This document shows positions 56,219 through 64,000 of a stretch of 64,000 nt of DNA, in pieces (within the stretch, counting starts at the first letter, position 1; each line of letters opens with the position of its first letter). Where the stretch lies: positions 25,536 to 89,535 of the forward strand of contig CAYYRC010000013.1 of NCBI GenBank assembly GCA_964474045.1, given 5' to 3'. The notes beneath the pieces were generated by a model. The model saw only the letters and a program-made list of their open reading frames with translations. It did no database searches and was not told the origin of the DNA. This DNA is from JACJWR01 sp964474045. GTDB lineage: Bacteria; Actinomycetota; Actinomycetes; S36-B12; UBA10799. Made by a program: the position numbers and the translations under genes.

Positions 56219-57312
56219 CCCGCCCCGGTGCCCGTGGGGTCCAGGGCGGGCGGTGGTGGCCGGTTGGGCTGTCGGGGCGTCGTCTGCACCCAGAATCGCC
56301 CCACCGAGTAGACCACCGAGACCAGCGGCACGGCCACGACCGCCCCGACGATGCCCGCCAGCACGGTACCTGCGGCAACGCTGAGCGCGACGGCCAGCGG
56401 GTGGATGCTCACGGCTTTCGCCATCACCAGGGGCTGCAGCACATGGCCCTCGAACTGGCCGATCAGCGCGATCATCACGACCACCCCCAGGGCGACCAGC
56501 GGACCCTGCGCCGCCAGGGCGACCACGGCTGCCACGATCATCGCGATGGGAGCACCGATGATGGGGATGAAGGACCCGAAGAACACCAGCAGCGCCAGCG
56601 GGACCGACAGCGGCACCCGCAGCACCGTGAGCCCGATGGCCACGAGGACCGCGTTGGTCCCCGCCACCACCACGATGCCCCGGGTGTAGCCGGCGAACGT
56701 GGTCCAGGCGACGTGACCAGCGCCGTCGACCCGCGGTCGCTGGCGCTTGGACACCAGCGAGAGCAACCAGCCCCAGATCCGCTCGCCGCCGGCGAGGAAG
56801 AAGATCGAGGTGAAGAGCGCGAGGAACAGCGCCGTGACCCCTTCGGCCACCCGGCCGGCACCGCCGATCGCACTCTCGGCGAGTTTGCTCTGGTTCTCGG
56901 CGATCCAGGTTCGGGCCTCTTGGCTGAGCTGCTCGATCCGAGCGGCGTCCCAATGCAGCGGGCCGTCCTGCAGCCAGTTCTCGATCTGCGCGATGCCCTC
57001 GCGGAACTGCCCGCCCAGGGTGGGGACCTGGTTGGCGACCTCGGCCCCGATGAAGGTGAACACCAGCAGCAGCACGATGATCGACATGGCCAGCCCCAGG
57101 GCAACCGCCAACCCGCGCGGCATGATCCGCTGCAGCAGCCGTACCAGCGGCCCCACCAGGGCAGTGATGACGAGCCCGATGAAGATGGCGATCGCCACGA
57201 GCTCGAGGCGCACCAGCAGCACGAGCACCGCGTAGATCAGCGCACCGACGACCAACAGCCGCCAGGAGTACGCCGCGGCTACGCGCAGACCGCGCGGGAC
57301 ATCGTCATGCAC
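56200..57312 (-). CDS. AI-2E family permease
   Basis: 370 aa, GTG 57312 with GGAGG 8 bases ahead. The N-terminal helical pair (VVGALIYAVLVLLVRLELVAIAIFIGLVITAL), then an extracellular helical domain (about 85-160), then five or six further helices including GTNAVLVAIGLTVLRVPLSVPLALLVFFGSFIPIIGAPIAMIVAAVVA (P-x-I-G signature). Family members export or exchange small molecules (autoinducer-2 in E. coli YdgG). It ends the PBP-P450-permease run. The substrate is unknown. Confidence 0.85.
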   Translation of the reverse strand: MHDDVPRGLRVAAAYSWRLLVVGALIYAVLVLLVRLELVAIAIFIGLVITALVGPLVRLLQRIMPRGLAVALGLAMSIIVLLLVFTFIGAEVANQVPTLGGQFREGIAQIENWLQDGPLHWDAARIEQLSQEARTWIAENQSKLAESAIGGAGRVAEGVTALFLALFTSIFFLAGGERIWGWLLSLVSKRQRPRVDGAGHVAWTTFAGYTRGIVVVAGTNAVLVAIGLTVLRVPLSVPLALLVFFGSFIPIIGAPIAMIVAAVVALAAQGPLVALGVVVMIALIGQFEGHVLQPLVMAKAVSIHPLAVALSVAAGTVLAGIVGAVVAVPLVSVVYSVGRFWVQTTPRQPNRPPPPALDPTGTGAGQGEPA

Positions 57313-57333
57313 CCCGACATCCTCCCACGGCCG

Positions 57334-58761
57334 CTACGTCGGGCGCGTGCCGTCGCTGCGATCCAGGCCCTCCCGCCGGTGCAACCGCATCAGCAGGTCG
57401 GGCTTCGGCTTGAGCATCACCATCGGGTCGCGTCCCACCGGTCGGCCGGGAACCGGATCCAGCCGGAACTCCCGGGCCAGCGCAGCGAGCACCACGGCGC
57501 CCTCGGTGCGCGCCATCTCGCGCCCGATGCACAGCCGCGGGCCGGTGCCGAAGGGGATGTAGCCGCCGTTGACCGTCGACGGCGGATGCGCCAGGAAGCG
57601 AGCGGGATCGAAACGCTCGGGATCAGCCCCGCCGGGCCAGGTGGCCCAGTCCTCGGGAATTGCGGCGGGGTGGCGGTGGACCAGGTAGGGGCTGATGAGC
57701 ACGAGCGCCCCGGCCGGGATGACGTGGCCGCCGACGACATCGTCCGTCAGCGCCTTGCGGGTGATGAGCCAGCCGGGCGGATAGAGCCGCAGGGACTCGT
57801 CGAAGACGGCGCTCGCCCAGGTCAGGCGCGCCGCATTGCCGGGCTCCGCGGGCTTCGGTGACCCCGGCGGGTGCCATTGCAGCGCCTCGGCCGCCAGGGC
57901 GTCGGCGACCGACGGCTGCTCCCCCAGCGCGAACCAGCACCAGGTGAGCGCGCTGGCCACGGTCTCGTGCCCGGCGACGATGAACGTCACCACCTGGTCT
58001 CGGACCTCTCTGGTCGAGAGCGAGCCATCGGCGAGCAGCACGTCGAGCATGTCCGCGGGCCGTGCCCCCGCCGTCGGCGCCGACCGCCTGGTCGCGACCA
58101 CCTGTGCGACCTGGCGGTCCAGCCGGGCGACGGCAGCCCGGAGCCGGCGGTTGCCAGGGGTCGGCACCGCCAGCGGCAGGGCGAGCGGGTTGCGGGTGCG
58201 CGCGACGACGGCTCGCAGCCCCTCCTGCGTGGCATCCACCAGGTCGCCGGCCTCCGCCTGCCAGTCCGAGCCGAAGAGCGACGCTCCGACGATCTCCAGT
58301 GCGCACGTCATCATGTCGTGCTCGACGTCGACGATTGCGCCCACCGGCAGCGCACGCCAACGGCTGGCCAGGCGGGCGGCGGCGACGGCGGTGTGCTCGC
58401 CCACGCGCGTCAGCGCCGCCGGCCGGAACGCGGGCTGGACGGCCTTGCGCTGACGGCGCCAGGGCTCGGTGTCGGCTGCGAGCAGGCCATGGCCGGTGAC
58501 GAGCGCCAGGTTGCGGTACTGGATCGTGTCCTTGCCGTACCCCCGATGGTTGACCTGCAGGACATGGCGGACGTCGTCGGGATGGGTCACCAGGTAGGTC
58601 GGCGGGGTCGGGATGGGGAACTGCACGACGTCCCCGTGCTCGCGCCATGCCAGCTCCAGAAAGCCCAGCGCGTCCGCGCGGATCTGCCCGAAGGCCCGCA
58701 GCATGTCGCCGCCGGACGGTCCCGGGGCAGTCACCGGGGTCCAGCCGTGCCGATCGCCCAC
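57334..58761 (-). CDS. cytochrome P450
   Basis: 475 aa soluble P450. The I-helix has FIVAGHETVASALTW with the proton-relay Thr, the K-helix ESLRLYP (E-x-x-R), and the heme loop FGTGPRLCIGRE with the axial Cys. The C-terminal half resembles the CYP175A1/CYP4-like class that hydroxylates carotenoid or fatty-acid chains (PPGWLITRKA, PAGALVLISPY). Its start GTG lies 3 bases after the PBP stop; the permease is 21 bases downstream. No redox partner is adjacent. The substrate is an inference. Confidence 0.9.
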   Translation of the reverse strand: MGDRHGWTPVTAPGPSGGDMLRAFGQIRADALGFLELAWREHGDVVQFPIPTPPTYLVTHPDDVRHVLQVNHRGYGKDTIQYRNLALVTGHGLLAADTEPWRRQRKAVQPAFRPAALTRVGEHTAVAAARLASRWRALPVGAIVDVEHDMMTCALEIVGASLFGSDWQAEAGDLVDATQEGLRAVVARTRNPLALPLAVPTPGNRRLRAAVARLDRQVAQVVATRRSAPTAGARPADMLDVLLADGSLSTREVRDQVVTFIVAGHETVASALTWCWFALGEQPSVADALAAEALQWHPPGSPKPAEPGNAARLTWASAVFDESLRLYPPGWLITRKALTDDVVGGHVIPAGALVLISPYLVHRHPAAIPEDWATWPGGADPERFDPARFLAHPPSTVNGGYIPFGTGPRLCIGREMARTEGAVVLAALAREFRLDPVPGRPVGRDPMVMLKPKPDLLMRLHRREGLDRSDGTRPT

Positions 58762-58764
58762 CGT

Positions 58765-61113
58765 CTAGCCGCCCTGCCTGATCTGCACGTCGGTGCGCGA
58801 CTCGGGCGACAGCGTGATGACGACCTCCGTGCCGCTGTCCCGCGGGGTGCCGGCCGGCGGCGTGGTGGCGACTACGTAACCCGGGGGCAGCGGCTTGGCC
58901 GCCGCAGCAGTACCGGGGGCGATAGCCGCCTTGAACCCAGCAGCGGTCAGCGTCCCGACCGCCGCATCCAGCGGCATCCCCACCACGTTGGGGACCTGGA
59001 CCGCCGGCAGCGCCGCCTTGGAGGCGGGCGGGAAGGCGGCGACTGGCTTGTCCGCGTGCGCCGCCGCCATGAATCGCTGCCAGATCAGCGCCGGCGCCTG
59101 TCCGCCGTACATCGCCGGGTACTGCGTGCCGAAGGCCTCGACATCCACCAGCGGGTTGGCCACGCCGCCGCGGGGGTCGCCCATCCACACCGCCGCCGCC
59201 ATCTGCGGGGTGGCGCCGGCGAACCAGGCGGCGGCGTAGTTGCCCGCCGTCCCGGTCTTGCCGATGGCGGGACGACCGAACGCCGCGCGCTGGGCCGTCC
59301 GGGCTGGGTCGGGGCCGTCGATGTTCTGCTGCAGGATCGTGTTGATCTTGGAGGCGATCGCCGGGTCGACCGCCTGGGCGCAGTCGGCGGAGGCGATCGG
59401 CAGCTGCTCGACGCCGTCGCGCAGCAGCTGCGTGACGCCGATCGTCTTGCAGTGCACACCGCCCGCGGCGAAAGTGGCGTAGACGTTGGCCACCTGCAGC
59501 GGTGAGGTGTTGAAGTCGCCCAGAGTGAGCGAGGCATCGCGCGGGCCGACCGGCTCCGGACCGGCGGTCGAGATGCTCTCCATCCCCAGCCGGTTGGCCA
59601 TCTCGGCTGTCTTCAGCACGCCGGTCTGCTCGATCAGCCAGACGTAGTAGGTGTTGACCGAGTGCAGCGTCGCGGTCTCGGCGTTCATCAGCCCGCCGGG
59701 GCCATCATCGGAGTTGGCGAACCCACCCTCGGGGTAGTTCAGGTTGGCCGGGGCATAGCGCGCCGGTGCCTGCCAGACGGTCTTGGGGTCGAAGCCGTTC
59801 TCGAGCGCCGCCGCCAGCGTGATGGGCTTGAAGGTGGAGCCGGGCTGGAAGTTGGGCTCCACCGGGTATAGCACCTCGGTCTGGCCCGCCGCCACGTCCG
59901 AGCCCCAGGGGCGGTTGCTGGCCAGCGCCAGCACCTCACCCGTCCCGGGCTGCACCACGGCGATGGCGTCGGCTACCCGGTTGGTGGCCTCCAGGGCAGC
60001 CCTCGCGGCCTCCTCGGCATGGACCTGCACAGCCGGGTCCAGGGTCGTCTGGATGCGCAGACCACCGCGGTAGAGCAGCTCCTGTCGCGCGGCGGGGGTG
60101 GAGCCGAACGATGGGTCGGTGAGGATCGTCTCCTTCACCCACTGGCAGAAGATGGGGAAGGTCGACACCGCGCAGCCGTTGTTGGGCTGGGAGGGGGTGA
60201 GCGCAAGCGGCTCGGCCTTGGCTGCCGCCGCCGCCTGCGGCGTGAGCTTGCCGCCCGCCACCATCCGGTCGAGCACGACCGCCCGGCGCTTGGTCGCCTG
60301 ATCGGGGTTGGCGATCGGATCGAACAGCCCGGGCGAGTTGAGCACCCCCGCGAGCAAGGCGGCCTGGGCGAGGGTGAGCTTGTCCGGGGTGGTGGAGAAG
60401 TAGCGCGCCGAGGCGGCGCCGATCCCGTAGGCGCCGTTGCCGTAGAAGGCGGTGTTCACGTAGCGCGTCAGGATCTCGTCCTTGCTGAAGCGCTGCTCTG
60501 CCTCGGCGGCGGCCCGGGCCTCGAGCAGCTTGCGCTCGATGGACACGTCATCGGCCGCCTCGCGCTTGGCCTGCGTGTCCGCGGCGGCCTGAGTCAGGTT
60601 CTTGATCCATTGCTGGGTGATGGTGGAGGCGCCCTGCCGGTTGCCGCCGAGGACGTTGTTGAGCAGGGCGCGGCCGGTCGCGGCCATGTCCACGCCACCG
60701 TGCTCGAAGAAGCGCACGTCCTCGGTCGCCACCAGCGCATCGACGAACAGCGGCGACAGCTGGTCGCGCGCCACCGGGATGCGGTCCTCGGCGTACAGCG
60801 TGGCGTAAGGGGTGCCGTTGCGGTCCACCATGATCGAGCGCTGCGGCAGCGAGGCGTCGAAGGGCACATCCACCGACATGTCCTGCCACATCTGCGTTCC
60901 CCGCACCACCCCGGCGCCCGCGGCCATCGTCGCCGGGGCCGCGATCAAGCCGACGAGTGCGCCGATGCAGACGGTGCCGACCACGAAGGCGAAGAAGCCC
61001 TTGATGCGACCCCTGCGCACTCCCTGCTGGCGCGCCGCCCGCCGCCCGGCGGGAAAACGGGACAGCAGGAGCATCGGCTGCGGCGCTTGCTTGCGCCGTT
61101 TGCGCCCGAACAC
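58765..61113 (-). CDS. class A penicillin-binding protein with PASTA domain
   Basis: 782 aa. A basic cytoplasmic tail is followed by a membrane helix (GFFAFVVGTVCIGALVGLIAA). The GT51 glycosyltransferase has EDVRFFEHGGVD and GASTITQQWIKNL. The transpeptidase has S-x-x-K in PGSTFKPITLA, S-x-N in LHSVNTYYVW, and K-T-G in GKTGTAGNYAAAWFAG. The tail is one PASTA domain (VPNVVGMPLDAAVGTLTAAGF) that senses muropeptides or lipid II. It polymerises and crosslinks septal or side-wall peptidoglycan. AGGAGGT lies 12 bases before GTG 61113. P450 and permease genes follow. Confidence 0.95.
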   Translation of the reverse strand: MFGRKRRKQAPQPMLLLSRFPAGRRAARQQGVRRGRIKGFFAFVVGTVCIGALVGLIAAPATMAAGAGVVRGTQMWQDMSVDVPFDASLPQRSIMVDRNGTPYATLYAEDRIPVARDQLSPLFVDALVATEDVRFFEHGGVDMAATGRALLNNVLGGNRQGASTITQQWIKNLTQAAADTQAKREAADDVSIERKLLEARAAAEAEQRFSKDEILTRYVNTAFYGNGAYGIGAASARYFSTTPDKLTLAQAALLAGVLNSPGLFDPIANPDQATKRRAVVLDRMVAGGKLTPQAAAAAKAEPLALTPSQPNNGCAVSTFPIFCQWVKETILTDPSFGSTPAARQELLYRGGLRIQTTLDPAVQVHAEEAARAALEATNRVADAIAVVQPGTGEVLALASNRPWGSDVAAGQTEVLYPVEPNFQPGSTFKPITLAAALENGFDPKTVWQAPARYAPANLNYPEGGFANSDDGPGGLMNAETATLHSVNTYYVWLIEQTGVLKTAEMANRLGMESISTAGPEPVGPRDASLTLGDFNTSPLQVANVYATFAAGGVHCKTIGVTQLLRDGVEQLPIASADCAQAVDPAIASKINTILQQNIDGPDPARTAQRAAFGRPAIGKTGTAGNYAAAWFAGATPQMAAAVWMGDPRGGVANPLVDVEAFGTQYPAMYGGQAPALIWQRFMAAAHADKPVAAFPPASKAALPAVQVPNVVGMPLDAAVGTLTAAGFKAAIAPGTAAAAKPLPPGYVVATTPPAGTPRDSGTEVVITLSPESRTDVQIRQGG

Positions 61114-61293
61114 CGGCGGTGCTCACCTCCTCGCTGGCCCCACAGCATCGCTGCGGCGATCCATCAGTCCCGATTGTGCCTCTGCCGGGGCGACTTGCAT
61201 GGAACTACCCGCCGCTCTCGCGCGCCCTATGGGTAACACTTGTACTTCACCCGCCGCCGCACCCCGCCCGGTGGCACGGACCGAGGGACGCCA

Positions 61294-63114
61294 GTGAGCA
61301 GAAGATTGGACGGACACGGAACCGCGCACGGTTCCCGGGTCAGCCCGATCTCCAAGCGTTTCGCCAGGCATGGCACCCGGCGGGCGGCCATCATGCTCAC
61401 CGCCGGGCTGCTCGTCGCCAATGCTGCCGCTGCTGGCGGGCTGGTCTGGGCCAAGGGACTGCCGGGGCAGTTCGTCTCGACGCGTCCCGAGCAGAAGGCC
61501 CCCCCGCAGATCGTCACCGGATCCGGCACCCCGGCCGCGCAGACGGTGTTCGCCGTGGCCGCCACTGAAGTCGCCGGCTTCAGCGCGGCCCCCGCCGCTA
61601 ACGTCGGCTCCGGAAGGGCGACCGCGTACCCATGCGAGCTCAACCCGCCGACGCAGCCTGTGGTGGGCTCGTTCCGCGTCTATACCGCCGGTGATCGCGC
61701 GGTATCGACGACCACGTCGGTCTACCCCACGGGCGCGGGGGCGTGGGTCATGCAGCAACTCGCGGCACAGCTGTCCGACTGCGGCGACCGGCGGGCCGAG
61801 GTCGGGTCACCCGCGGGTGTGGACTCGCTCGGCGTCGAATCGGTGACGGCTACCGTCCCCGCCGGTTCGGTGACGCTGGTCCGACGCGGCGATGTCGTGA
61901 TGCAGCTCATCGGACCGAGCGCGGACGTTGCCACCGTCGCTACCGGGCTGGACGCGACGCTGGCGGCGAATCTGGCCTCGTGTGTTAACCCGGCGAGCGG
62001 GGTGGCGGACGCCCAGCGCAACCCCTGGCTGCAGGGCGTCACCTACGTCGGCCTGCTCGCCGACTCCGAAGTGCGCGTTCCCAAGCAGGGTCCGCCTGCG
62101 GGAACGACTGCGGCCCCGAAGGTGGCGATCGACGCGCAGCCCATCGCGGTCACCGAGGTCGCGCTGCCGCAGCGTCCGAGCGACCCGGTGTGGCCGCTCA
62201 GCCTGCCGGCGGCCGTGAACCTGCCAACGGCGCCCAGCAGCCCTGGGCCGGAGCCCGAGTCGACCGTCGTGCAGGTGCCCATGGTCGACAAGCTGGGCCC
62301 GGGTTGTGGCTGGGCCTTCACCTCAGCCTCGGCGCCCGTCGTCAACGAGGCCGCCGTGGCCGCAGAGCGCGACCGCTTGCGGGAGGCCGCGCGCGTCAAC
62401 CTGGTGGCCCAGCAGCAGGCGTGGCGGCCGCGGGTGCAGGCCTACTACCAGCAGTGGGCGGACTACAAGAAGAGCGTCGGCGACTATCAGAAGTACTCAC
62501 TGGCGGTCAGCGTCGTCGCATCCTCGTGGAACCTCATCAACAGCCAGCGCATGGTGTATGCGCAGCAACTGCAGGCCTACCAGGATGCGGTAGCGGCCAA
62601 GGACAACTTCTACGCCGCCCAGGCGCAGGCGTCGCGCGACTACCTCAACGCCGTGGCCCTGTGCGCAATCCCGGTGCCGGACCCGACGCCGACGCCGACG
62701 CCGACGTCTTCCTACGTCCCCGAGCCGAGCTACACCTCCCAGCCGTCCTATGGTCCGCAGCCCACCGAGTCCTCCCAGCCGACGGGCGCCCCCGGACCTA
62801 CTGCTAGCGCAACGACGCAGCCGACCGTCCCCGCTACCCCCAGCTCGCAGCCGAGCTCCAGCCCGTCGACGCTGGGGCAGCAGGGCTCGAGCAGCTCCTC
62901 GACGGCCGGCGGGACCGCCGCCAACGGAGCGGTCATCATCGGCGGCATGGGGGTGCGGGGGATGGCCAGGACCGTCGCAGCTCCCGCTTTGCCCGCGGCC
63001 CCGCGCCCCGGATGTCCGGCACCGCGACCCGCCATCCTCGACCAGGCGCCGCCCTACGTGCCCCCGGCGCCGACTCCCCCGCCGGACCCGCGTCCGGCCC
63101 AGTACCGCAATTGA
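61294..63114 (+). CDS. large secreted protein with Pro/Thr/Ser-rich tail, unknown
   Basis: 606 aa from GTG 61294 (GAGGG ahead; the frame is open back to TTG 61240). An N-terminal membrane segment (MLTAGLLVANAAAAGGLVWA) anchors or exports it. Residues about 75-270 form a domain with paired cysteines (PCELNP, DCGDRR, SCVNPA). A helical coiled-coil-like stretch (about 355-455, VNEAAVAAERDRLREAARVNL) follows, then a low-complexity Pro/Thr/Ser tail, IIGGMGVRGMARTV, and a Pro-rich end. It is divergent from the PBP, suggesting a wall role. Not recognised. Confidence 0.55.
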   Translation: MSRRLDGHGTAHGSRVSPISKRFARHGTRRAAIMLTAGLLVANAAAAGGLVWAKGLPGQFVSTRPEQKAPPQIVTGSGTPAAQTVFAVAATEVAGFSAAPAANVGSGRATAYPCELNPPTQPVVGSFRVYTAGDRAVSTTTSVYPTGAGAWVMQQLAAQLSDCGDRRAEVGSPAGVDSLGVESVTATVPAGSVTLVRRGDVVMQLIGPSADVATVATGLDATLAANLASCVNPASGVADAQRNPWLQGVTYVGLLADSEVRVPKQGPPAGTTAAPKVAIDAQPIAVTEVALPQRPSDPVWPLSLPAAVNLPTAPSSPGPEPESTVVQVPMVDKLGPGCGWAFTSASAPVVNEAAVAAERDRLREAARVNLVAQQQAWRPRVQAYYQQWADYKKSVGDYQKYSLAVSVVASSWNLINSQRMVYAQQLQAYQDAVAAKDNFYAAQAQASRDYLNAVALCAIPVPDPTPTPTPTSSYVPEPSYTSQPSYGPQPTESSQPTGAPGPTASATTQPTVPATPSSQPSSSPSTLGQQGSSSSSTAGGTAANGAVIIGGMGVRGMARTVAAPALPAAPRPGCPAPRPAILDQAPPYVPPAPTPPPDPRPAQYRN

Positions 63115-63152
63115 CCGACCGGCGGCGCGCGCGGAGGTGCATAGCCTGGTCC

Positions 63153-64000
63153 TCAAGCCCCTACAACTCCCCATGCGTATCCGTCGAGGGGTGGTTGGGG
63201 GTGGCGGGTGTGGGTGAGGCCGGCGGGGGTGGTCCAGCGCCAGGCTGTGCTCAAGGATCCGGGCGGGCCGTCGTCGTCGTTCCCGGGTTCTCGTTCGGTG
63301 TCGTCGGGTGGGGGGAGGTTGGTGAGGATGTAGCCGTGGTGGGTCTTGAGGTTGTGGTGGCGTCGGCACAGCGGGCCCAGGTTGGCCGGGGTGGTGGCGC
63401 CGTCGGGGTAGGCGATGGTGTGGTCGAGGTCGCAGGATTCTGATGATCGGGTGCAGCCGGGCCAGCGGCATGTGGCCTCCCGTGCCCGCACGAGGCGGGC
63501 GACCGCGGCGCTGGGGGTGTAGGTCCGTGATGAGACGGCGGTGACCAGGCCGCCGGCGTCGGCGAGCAGCAGGCGCCAGCGGCCCTGCGCGGCCAGCGCG
63601 CGGGCGAGGTCGGCGGGGATGGGGCCGAGGCCGGGGACGTGGGCGGGGGTCTGGGCGAGGCCGAGCAGGGTCGGGGCGTCGATGACGATGTGGATGTCCG
63701 GGCGCGCCGCCACCGCCACAGGTACCGCAGGGCAGCGACCCGAGTCAGGGCAGCCGCCTGCAGGCTCTGGGTCGCTCCCCCCGTCACCGTCGGCGCCACT
63801 GTGGGCGTCGGCGGGGTCGTGGTGCTGGCCCGGCGTGCGGGCCAGGAGGGTGGCGACGAACGCGTCGGCGCGGTGCTGGTCCTTCGTGCACCCCGACCGG
63901 CGCCCGGCGCCGCCGTCGAAGTGCGCCGCGGCCGCGGCTGCGGCCGCGGAGAGGCGGTTGTCGATGCGGTGGGCGTCCACCGCATCGATCAGCGCGGACA
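63153..64000 (-). CDS. HNH endonuclease with DUF222 domain, start missing
   Basis: The frame is open past base 64000 (a GTG at 63980 is internal), so only the C-terminal half is here. It ends with an HNH nuclease fold: CRWPGCTRSSESCDLDHTIAYPDGATTPANLGPLCRRHHNLKTHHGY, with paired Cys, D-H and the N...H-H metal/catalytic residues. The preceding Ala-rich helical part is the tail of a DUF222 (13E12-type) domain, as in the many copies in mycobacterial and related genomes. These may be remnants of mobile or selfish elements; the biological role is unclear. Confidence 0.88.
   Translation of the reverse strand, partial: SALIDAVDAHRIDNRLSAAAAAAAAHFDGGAGRRSGCTKDQHRADAFVATLLARTPGQHHDPADAHSGADGDGGSDPEPAGGCPDSGRCPAVPVAVAARPDIHIVIDAPTLLGLAQTPAHVPGLGPIPADLARALAAQGRWRLLLADAGGLVTAVSSRTYTPSAAVARLVRAREATCRWPGCTRSSESCDLDHTIAYPDGATTPANLGPLCRRHHNLKTHHGYILTNLPPPDDTEREPGNDDDGPPGSLSTAWRWTTPAGLTHTRHPQPPLDGYAWGVVGA

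Noticed and set aside
57334..58761. P450 taken as the pimelate-forming BioI
   Set aside because: It is not linked to the biotin genes, and its C-terminal half resembles CYP175A1/CYP4-like enzymes rather than BioI.
63153..64000. Sign of a mobile element or defence island from the HNH gene
   Set aside because: DUF222/HNH genes are scattered singly in these genomes; there is no integrase, transposase, inverted repeat or restriction partner here.

Overview
This window is a contiguous stretch of chromosome from a high-GC actinobacterium. The main pointers are a WhiB regulator, the fused 2-oxoglutarate decarboxylase/dehydrogenase Kgd, an MprF-LysRS fusion (LysX), a mycothiol-type sigma/anti-sigma pair (SigH/RshA type), the 24-aa ribosomal protein bL37, BsaP, and a DUF222/HNH gene. 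Codon third positions are strongly G/C. Many genes appear leaderless: a TAnnnT box lies 5 to 8 nt before the start codon. Several runs resemble mycobacterial order as I recall it (DAG kinase-like, whiB1, pdtaS; BCCP TB7.3, rshA, sigH, SRAP, aroA, rsgA), but genus cannot be read from the sequence. I see no rRNA, tRNA, CRISPR, insertion sequence or prophage. No gap between genes exceeds 300 bases; the longest is 39365-39654, upstream of whiB.

Layout. 1-2.9 kb: the end of an LCP cell-wall ligase, a coiled-coil/VanZ pair, an epoxide-hydrolase-like enzyme, and a peroxiredoxin behind a possible 14-codon leader peptide. 2.9-8.5 kb: a galactoside locus (galK-galT divergent from a sugar symporter and a GH1 glycosidase). 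8.5-15.6 kb: a MarR-MFS-ParB-like operon, a TSUP exporter behind an acyl-CoA dehydrogenase, an LEA-like repeat protein, an anchored glycoside-hydrolase-like protein and an unknown. 15.6-19 kb: pta-ackA. 19-28 kb: lysX, acetoacetyl-CoA synthetase, a DUF2510 protein with a glutamine-rich repeat domain, and a sugar porter. 28-36 kb: a CbiX-like protein, acyl-CoA dehydrogenase, kgd with its small DUF6104 partner, a quinone reductase-like enzyme and malic enzyme. 36-39.4 kb: an anti-sigma/sigma-B-type pair, a membrane protein, a lipid kinase and whiB. 39.6-51 kb: the histidine kinase pdtaS, bioAFDB, a 28-aa membrane microprotein, a ThDP enzyme, a thioesterase, bsaP, a lone PilT-like ATPase, a free biotin carrier and a free biotin carboxylase. 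51-56 kb: bL37, the redox sigma pair, SRAP, aroA, rsgA and hisN. 56-64 kb: an AI-2E-type permease, a P450 and a class A PBP in one run, a large secreted protein, and the start-truncated DUF222/HNH gene.

How they fit together. The sugar loci and pta-ackA feed central carbon metabolism, and kgd, malic enzyme, acetoacetyl-CoA synthetase and two acyl-CoA dehydrogenases handle acids and acyl-CoA. The biotin genes lie next to two biotin-using proteins and the BsaP helper of biotin synthase. Stress control is represented by two sigma/anti-sigma pairs, WhiB, PdtaS and MarR. The least understood items are the Prx leader, the 28-aa membrane peptide, the lone PilT ATPase, the DGYHR protein in the MarR operon, and the 606-aa secreted protein beside the PBP.
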